Shown: positions 60,409-64,000 of the stretch, piece after piece
How positions within the stretch are numbered: the first letter of the stretch is position 1
Layout: every line of letters begins with the position of its first letter
NCBI RefSeq assembly: GCF_900090145.1
Contig: NZ_FMHI01000012.1
Coordinates: 1 to 64,000, forward strand
DNA: 64,000 bases
Direction of reading: 5' to 3'
Source of the DNA: Streptomyces sp. WMMB 322
GTDB taxonomy: Bacteria; Actinomycetota; Actinomycetes; Streptomycetales; Streptomycetaceae
Notes under the pieces: generated by a model
Database searches by the model: none
What the model was told of the DNA's origin: nothing
What the model saw: only the letters and a program-made list of their open reading frames with translations
Translations under genes and position numbers: made by a program

Positions 60409-61053
60409 ATGCTGAACAAGTACGCGCGTGCGTTCTTCACGCGTGTTCTCACTCCTTTCGCGACGCTGCTGCTGCGACTGGGAGTGAGCCCGGACACGGT
60501 CACGCTGATCGGCACCGGAGGGGTCGTTGCGGGAGCGCTGGTCTTCTACCCGCTCGGCGAGTTCTTCTGGGGCACCGTCGTCATCACGCTGTTCGTCTTC
60601 TCCGATCTCGTCGACGGCACCATGGCGCGGCAGCTGGGCCGCTCCAGCCGGTGGGGCGCCTTCCTCGACTCGACCCTCGACCGCGTCGCGGACGCGGCCG
60701 TCTTCGGCGGCATCGCGCTGTGGTACGCGGGAGGCGGCGACAGCGTCCTGATGTGCGGCGTGACGATCTTCTGCCTCGCCAGCGGCCAGGTGGTCTCCTA
60801 CACGAAGGCCCGAGGGGAGAGCATCGGGCTGCCGGTGAACGTCAACGGCCTGGTGGAGCGCGCCGAGCGGCTCGTGATCACGCTCGTCCTGGCCGGCTTC
60901 TCGGGCTTCACGACCTTCGGCGTCCCCTACATCGGCGTGCTGCTGCCCGTCGCGCTGTGGGTCGTCGCGCTCGGCAGCCTCGTCACGCTCGGCCAGCGGA
61001 TGGTGACCGTGCGGCGCGAGGCCGCCGAGGCGGAAGGGACGGGTGCGGCGTGA
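60409..61053 (+). CDS. pgsA: Phosphatidylinositol phosphate synthase (CDP-alcohol phosphatidyltransferase)
   Basis: Joins CDP-diacylglycerol and inositol-phosphate, first step of phosphatidylinositol synthesis in the membrane. The 214-aa protein has the full signature DLVDGTMARQLG, then RSSRWGAFLDSTLDR (DG-x2-AR-x8-G-x3-D-x3-D, about 69-96) and about six membrane helices. ATG 60409 begins the homology MLNKYARAFFTRVL. Its stop overlaps the next start (GTGA), beginning a three-gene coupled operon for phosphatidylinositol mannosides. Confidence 0.92.
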   Translation: MLNKYARAFFTRVLTPFATLLLRLGVSPDTVTLIGTGGVVAGALVFYPLGEFFWGTVVITLFVFSDLVDGTMARQLGRSSRWGAFLDSTLDRVADAAVFGGIALWYAGGGDSVLMCGVTIFCLASGQVVSYTKARGESIGLPVNVNGLVERAERLVITLVLAGFSGFTTFGVPYIGVLLPVALWVVALGSLVTLGQRMVTVRREAAEAEGTGAA

Positions 61054-62030
61054 GCGGCGCCCGCGACCGGCTGACCGATTCGCTGTACGGGCTGGGCTGG
61101 GCCGGCGTGCGCCGACTCCCGGAACCCGCAGCGGCGGCCCTGGGCCGGAGCATCGCGGACACCGTCTGGAAGCGGCGCGGAAGGGGCGTGCGGCAGCTCG
61201 AGGCGAACCTGGCGCGTGTGGTGCCCGGAGCCTCGCAGCAGAGCCTCAGGCAGCTCTCACAGGCGGGGATGCGCTCGTACCTGCGGTACTGGATGGAATC
61301 GTTCCGGCTGCCCGTCTGGCGTGAGCGGCACATACAGGACAGCGTGCACATCCACGACCTGCACCTGCTCACCGACGGCATCGCGTCGGAGCGCGGAGTG
61401 ATCCTCGCCCTGCCGCACCTGGCCAACTGGGACCTGGCAGGCGCGTACGTCACCACCGTCCTGAAGACGCCCTTCAGCACCGTCGTCGAACGCCTCAGGC
61501 CCGAGTCGCTCTTCGACCGGTTCGTCGCCTACCGGGAAGGGCTCGGCATGGAGGTGCTCCCGCACTCGGGCGGCGCCGCCTTCGGCACGCTCGCGCGCAG
61601 GCTGCGGGACGGCGGCCTGGTGTGTCTCGTCGCCGACCGGGACCTGTCCTCGTCCGGGATCGAGGTGAGCTTCTTCGGCGAACGGACGCGGATGCCCGCC
61701 GGTCCCGCCCTGCTCGCACAGCAGACCGGAGCGACGCTGCTGCCGGTGACCCTCTGGTACGGGGAGTCGCCGAGGATGGAAGGGAGGGTGCATCCGCCGG
61801 TCCCGGTGCCCTCGCAGGGCACGCGGGCCGAGAAGTCCGCCGTCATGACGCAGTCCGTGGCGGACGCATTCGCCGGGGGCATCGCCGAGCACCCGCAGGA
61901 CTGGCACATGCTGCAGCGGCTGTGGCTCGCGGACCTGCCGGCCCGTCCGGGAGCGGGGGGTGCGGCCACCGCCCCGGAGGAGGACGGCGCGGCCGGGCAC
62001 GCGAAGTACGGGGAGGAGCGGGAGAGATGA
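61050..62030 (+). CDS. Phosphatidylinositol mannoside acyltransferase (PatA/HtrB-like)
   Basis: Acylates the mannose of PIM1/PIM2. The 326-aa LPLAT/HtrB-family protein has ALPHLANWDLAGAYV (HX4D catalytic motif, about 128-134), a second conserved Glu region VCLVADRDLSSSGIEVSFFGERTRMPAGPALLA, and PQDWHMLQRLWLADL near the end. GTG 61050 overlaps the PIP synthase stop; its own TGA overlaps the PimA start (ATGA). The order synthase-acyltransferase-mannosyltransferase is the same as in mycobacteria. Confidence 0.92.
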   Translation: MSGARDRLTDSLYGLGWAGVRRLPEPAAAALGRSIADTVWKRRGRGVRQLEANLARVVPGASQQSLRQLSQAGMRSYLRYWMESFRLPVWRERHIQDSVHIHDLHLLTDGIASERGVILALPHLANWDLAGAYVTTVLKTPFSTVVERLRPESLFDRFVAYREGLGMEVLPHSGGAAFGTLARRLRDGGLVCLVADRDLSSSGIEVSFFGERTRMPAGPALLAQQTGATLLPVTLWYGESPRMEGRVHPPVPVPSQGTRAEKSAVMTQSVADAFAGGIAEHPQDWHMLQRLWLADLPARPGAGGAATAPEEDGAAGHAKYGEERER

Positions 62031-63187
62031 GGATCGGCATCGTCTGCCCGTACTCCTGGGACGTCCCGGGCGGCGTGCAGTTTCACGTGCGCGACCTGGC
62101 GGAACACCTGGACGGTCTGCGGCACGAGGTGTCCGTGCTGGCGCCGTCGGACGACGAGACTCCGCTGCCGCCGTACGTCGTCTCCGCGGGCCGCGCCGTT
62201 CCCGTTCCCTACAACGGCTCCGTCGCGCGGCTGAACTTCGGCTTCCTCTCCGCGGCCCGCGTACGGCGCTGGGTGCACGACGGCCGGTTCGACGTGCTGC
62301 ACATCCACGAGCCGGCCACGCCCTCCCTCGCGCTGCTCACCTGCTGGGCGGCGCAGGGCCCCATCGTCGCCACGTTCCACACCTCCAACCCGCGCTCGCG
62401 GGCGATGATCGCGGCGTACCCGATCCTGCAGCCGGCGCTGGAGAAGATCAGTGCGCGGATCGCGGTGAGCGAGTACGCGCGGCGCACGTTCGTCGAGCAC
62501 CTCGGCGGCGACGCCGTCGTCATCCCCAACGGCGTCGACGTGGACTTCTTCGCGCGCGCCCAGCCGAAGGCCGAATGGCAGGGCGGCACGATCGGCTTCA
62601 TCGGACGGATCGACGAGCCGCGCAAGGGACTTCCCGTCCTGATGAAGGCCCTGCCCCGCATTCTCCGATCGCTGCCCGGTACGCGGCTGCTGGTCGCCGG
62701 GCGGGGCGACGAGGAGGAGGCGGTCGGCGGCCTTCCCGAACACGTGCGGGAGCGGGTCGAGTTCCTCGGCATGGTCAGCGACGAGGACAAGGCGCGCCTG
62801 CTGCGCAGCGTCGACCTGTACGTCGCGCCCAACACCGGAGGCGAGTCCTTCGGGATCATCCTCGTCGAGGCCATGTCGGCCGGTGCGCCGGTGCTCGCCA
62901 GCGACCTGGACGCCTTCGCCCAGGTGCTCGACGGGGGAGGGGCCGGCGAACTCTTCCCGAACGAGGACCCCGACGCCCTCGCGGACGCCGCCGTGCGGCT
63001 GCTGAGCGACACGGAGCGGCGGGAGCGGCTGCGCACATACGGGAGCCGCCACGTCCGGCGCTTCGACTGGTCCACTGTCGGCGCCGACATCCTCTCCGTC
63101 TACGAGACCGTCGCCGACGGCGCAGCCGCCGTGGCGCCCGACGAACGCATCGGATTCCGCGCCCGTTTCGGCCTGGCCCGTGACTGA
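62027..63187 (+). CDS. pimA: Phosphatidylinositol alpha-mannosyltransferase
   Basis: Transfers the first mannose from GDP-mannose to phosphatidylinositol. The 386-aa GT-4 (GT-B fold) enzyme starts MRIGIVCPYSWDVPGGVQFHVRDLAEHL and has IHEPATPSLALLT, IAVSEYARRTFVEHLGG, IGFIGRIDEPRKGLPVLMKALP and the donor-site EX7E in TGGESFGIILVEAMSAGAPV. ATG 62027 overlaps the previous stop. Length and motifs match mycobacterial PimA. Confidence 0.95.
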   Translation: MRIGIVCPYSWDVPGGVQFHVRDLAEHLDGLRHEVSVLAPSDDETPLPPYVVSAGRAVPVPYNGSVARLNFGFLSAARVRRWVHDGRFDVLHIHEPATPSLALLTCWAAQGPIVATFHTSNPRSRAMIAAYPILQPALEKISARIAVSEYARRTFVEHLGGDAVVIPNGVDVDFFARAQPKAEWQGGTIGFIGRIDEPRKGLPVLMKALPRILRSLPGTRLLVAGRGDEEEAVGGLPEHVRERVEFLGMVSDEDKARLLRSVDLYVAPNTGGESFGIILVEAMSAGAPVLASDLDAFAQVLDGGGAGELFPNEDPDALADAAVRLLSDTERRERLRTYGSRHVRRFDWSTVGADILSVYETVADGAAAVAPDERIGFRARFGLARD

Positions 63188-63319
63188 ACGCGCCGGGTGG
63201 CCCGGGGCGTGTGCCGCCGGTCCGGACCGCGCCGGGCGGCCCGGCGGCCCGCACGCGTGCGGCCGGTGACGGCCGAAGTGCCCGCAGACAGCTGACGAAC
63301 GAGGGAGAGCGCGGCAGCG

Positions 63320-63880
63320 ATGCCCACCATGACCACTGTGATCCTGCTCGTCGTAGCCGTGCTGCTCATCGGCGTCTACCTCAGCTGGACCGCCGGACGC
63401 CTCGACCGGCTGCACGCCCGCATCGACGCCGCGCGTGCGGCGCTGGACGCGCAGTTGCTCCGGCGCGCCTCCATCGCACAGGAGCTGGCGACCGCCGGGG
63501 TGCTCGACCCGGCGGCGTCGATGGTCCTGTACCAGGCCGCGCACGACGCCAGACAGGCACCGGAGGAGCAGCGTGAGGTCGCCGAGAGCGAACTCAGCCA
63601 GGCGCTGCGAGCCGTCTTCGACACCGGCGCCCAGGTCGAGGCCGTACGTGCGGCGCCGGGCGGAGAGGACGCGGCCGTCGAACTCGCCGCGGCCGTACGG
63701 CGGGTACCGATGGCCCGCCGTTTCCACAACGACGCGGTGCGCGCCGCGCGTGCGCTCCGGCGCCACCGCACCGTCCGCTGGCTCCGCCTCGCCGGCTACG
63801 CGCCCTTCCCCCTCGCCTTCGAGATGGACGACGAGCCACCGCCGGCCCTGGCCGACCGGGGCAACGGAGCGCCCGGGTAG
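63320..63880 (+). CDS. LemA-like membrane-anchored protein
   Basis: A 186-aa protein with one N-terminal membrane helix (TTVILLVVAVLLIGVYLSWTAG, about 4-25) and a long helical region: DRLHARIDAARAALDAQLLRRASIAQELA and VRRVPMARRFHNDAVRAARALRRHRTVRWLRLAG, similar to the LemA pattern (ARRFYNDAV). The acidic C-terminus is short. ATG 63320 or 63329 both fit. It follows pimA by 132 bp and is probably transcribed with it. Function unknown. Confidence 0.75.
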   Translation: MPTMTTVILLVVAVLLIGVYLSWTAGRLDRLHARIDAARAALDAQLLRRASIAQELATAGVLDPAASMVLYQAAHDARQAPEEQREVAESELSQALRAVFDTGAQVEAVRAAPGGEDAAVELAAAVRRVPMARRFHNDAVRAARALRRHRTVRWLRLAGYAPFPLAFEMDDEPPPALADRGNGAPG

Positions 63881-64000
63881 ACGCGGCGGACGCCGCGGCG
63901 GGCGGCTGCTCGGCGAGAGGCAGGCGGACGAGGGGGCGAGCAGGGGACGAGAGGGAGGCGAGGGGGCGAGAGGGGCAGAGGGGCGCGGGGCTGGAGCTCC
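63881..64000. other. Purine-rich tract at window end
   Basis: From about 63925 the plus strand is nearly all G and A, with repeated GAGGGGGCGAG and GGGACGAGAGGG-like units. No gene begins before the edge. Purine-rich leaders like this can form G-quadruplexes or R-loops; the next gene lies outside the window. Confidence 0.4.

Overview
This is a very GC-rich actinomycete chromosome segment, almost certainly Streptomyces or a close relative. Supporting signs are pervasive G/C third positions, a SsgB sporulation regulator, SCO3933-type and Spd plasmid-transfer genes, many GTG/TTG starts and many TANNNT -10 boxes placed 6-7 nt before a start codon. Gene order (argH, cobalamin genes, tRNA cluster, ssgB, thrS, phosphatidylinositol mannoside operon) looks like conserved core chromosome.

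Layout: 1-163 is the 5' end of an IS110-type transposase, next to argH (365-1828). At 1901-2944 is a small holin/DUF3618/DUF4235 membrane operon. At 3303-10452 lie lipid and envelope functions (YihY, an acyltransferase, a Tat-exported phosphodiesterase), a sigma-like DNA-binding protein, two acetyltransferases and two membrane proteins. At 10781-18835 lie tetrapyrrole genes: CobL, a 1556-residue BluB-CobT fusion with a huge disordered N-terminus, and CysG. Then come a TrmH methyltransferase, a Ser/Thr kinase, a phosphotransferase-fold protein and a zinc-ribbon protein.

About 24.2-35.9 kb is an actinomycete integrative and conjugative element (AICE) bracketed by two tRNA-Val(GAC) genes that share a 59-bp identical core, with pSAM2-like integrase arm sites inside each end. 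It carries int, xis, a frameshifted RepSA-like initiator, a TraB/FtsK translocase, Spd spread genes and an XRE regulator flanked by two clusters of GTACT-type operators. Unusually, it also carries all three parts of a partner-switching module: PP2C phosphatase, STAS antagonist and RsbW-like ATPase. The two tRNA copies have different, internally consistent acceptor stems, so simple excision would produce two mismatched tRNAs.

From 35.8 to 48.2 kb: a Gly-Cys-Val tRNA operon, pabB/pabC, ssgB, two tRNA-Val(CAC) genes flanking a SRPBCC gene, an exonuclease-like protein that seems to lack catalytic residues, thrS, a HIT protein and pcm. From 48.3 to 56.1 kb: PolX, then RtcB, archease, DUF2267, baeRF/Vms1-like, hibernation-factor-like and Hrp1-like CBS genes. 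Several of these resemble mycobacterial DosR dormancy proteins, so the block reads as an RNA-repair and ribosome-protection stress cluster. From 56.2 kb to the end: a large unknown membrane protein, an EF-G-like GTPase, the coupled PIP synthase - acyltransferase - PimA operon and a LemA-like protein.

No CRISPR array, rRNA or secondary-metabolite cluster was seen.
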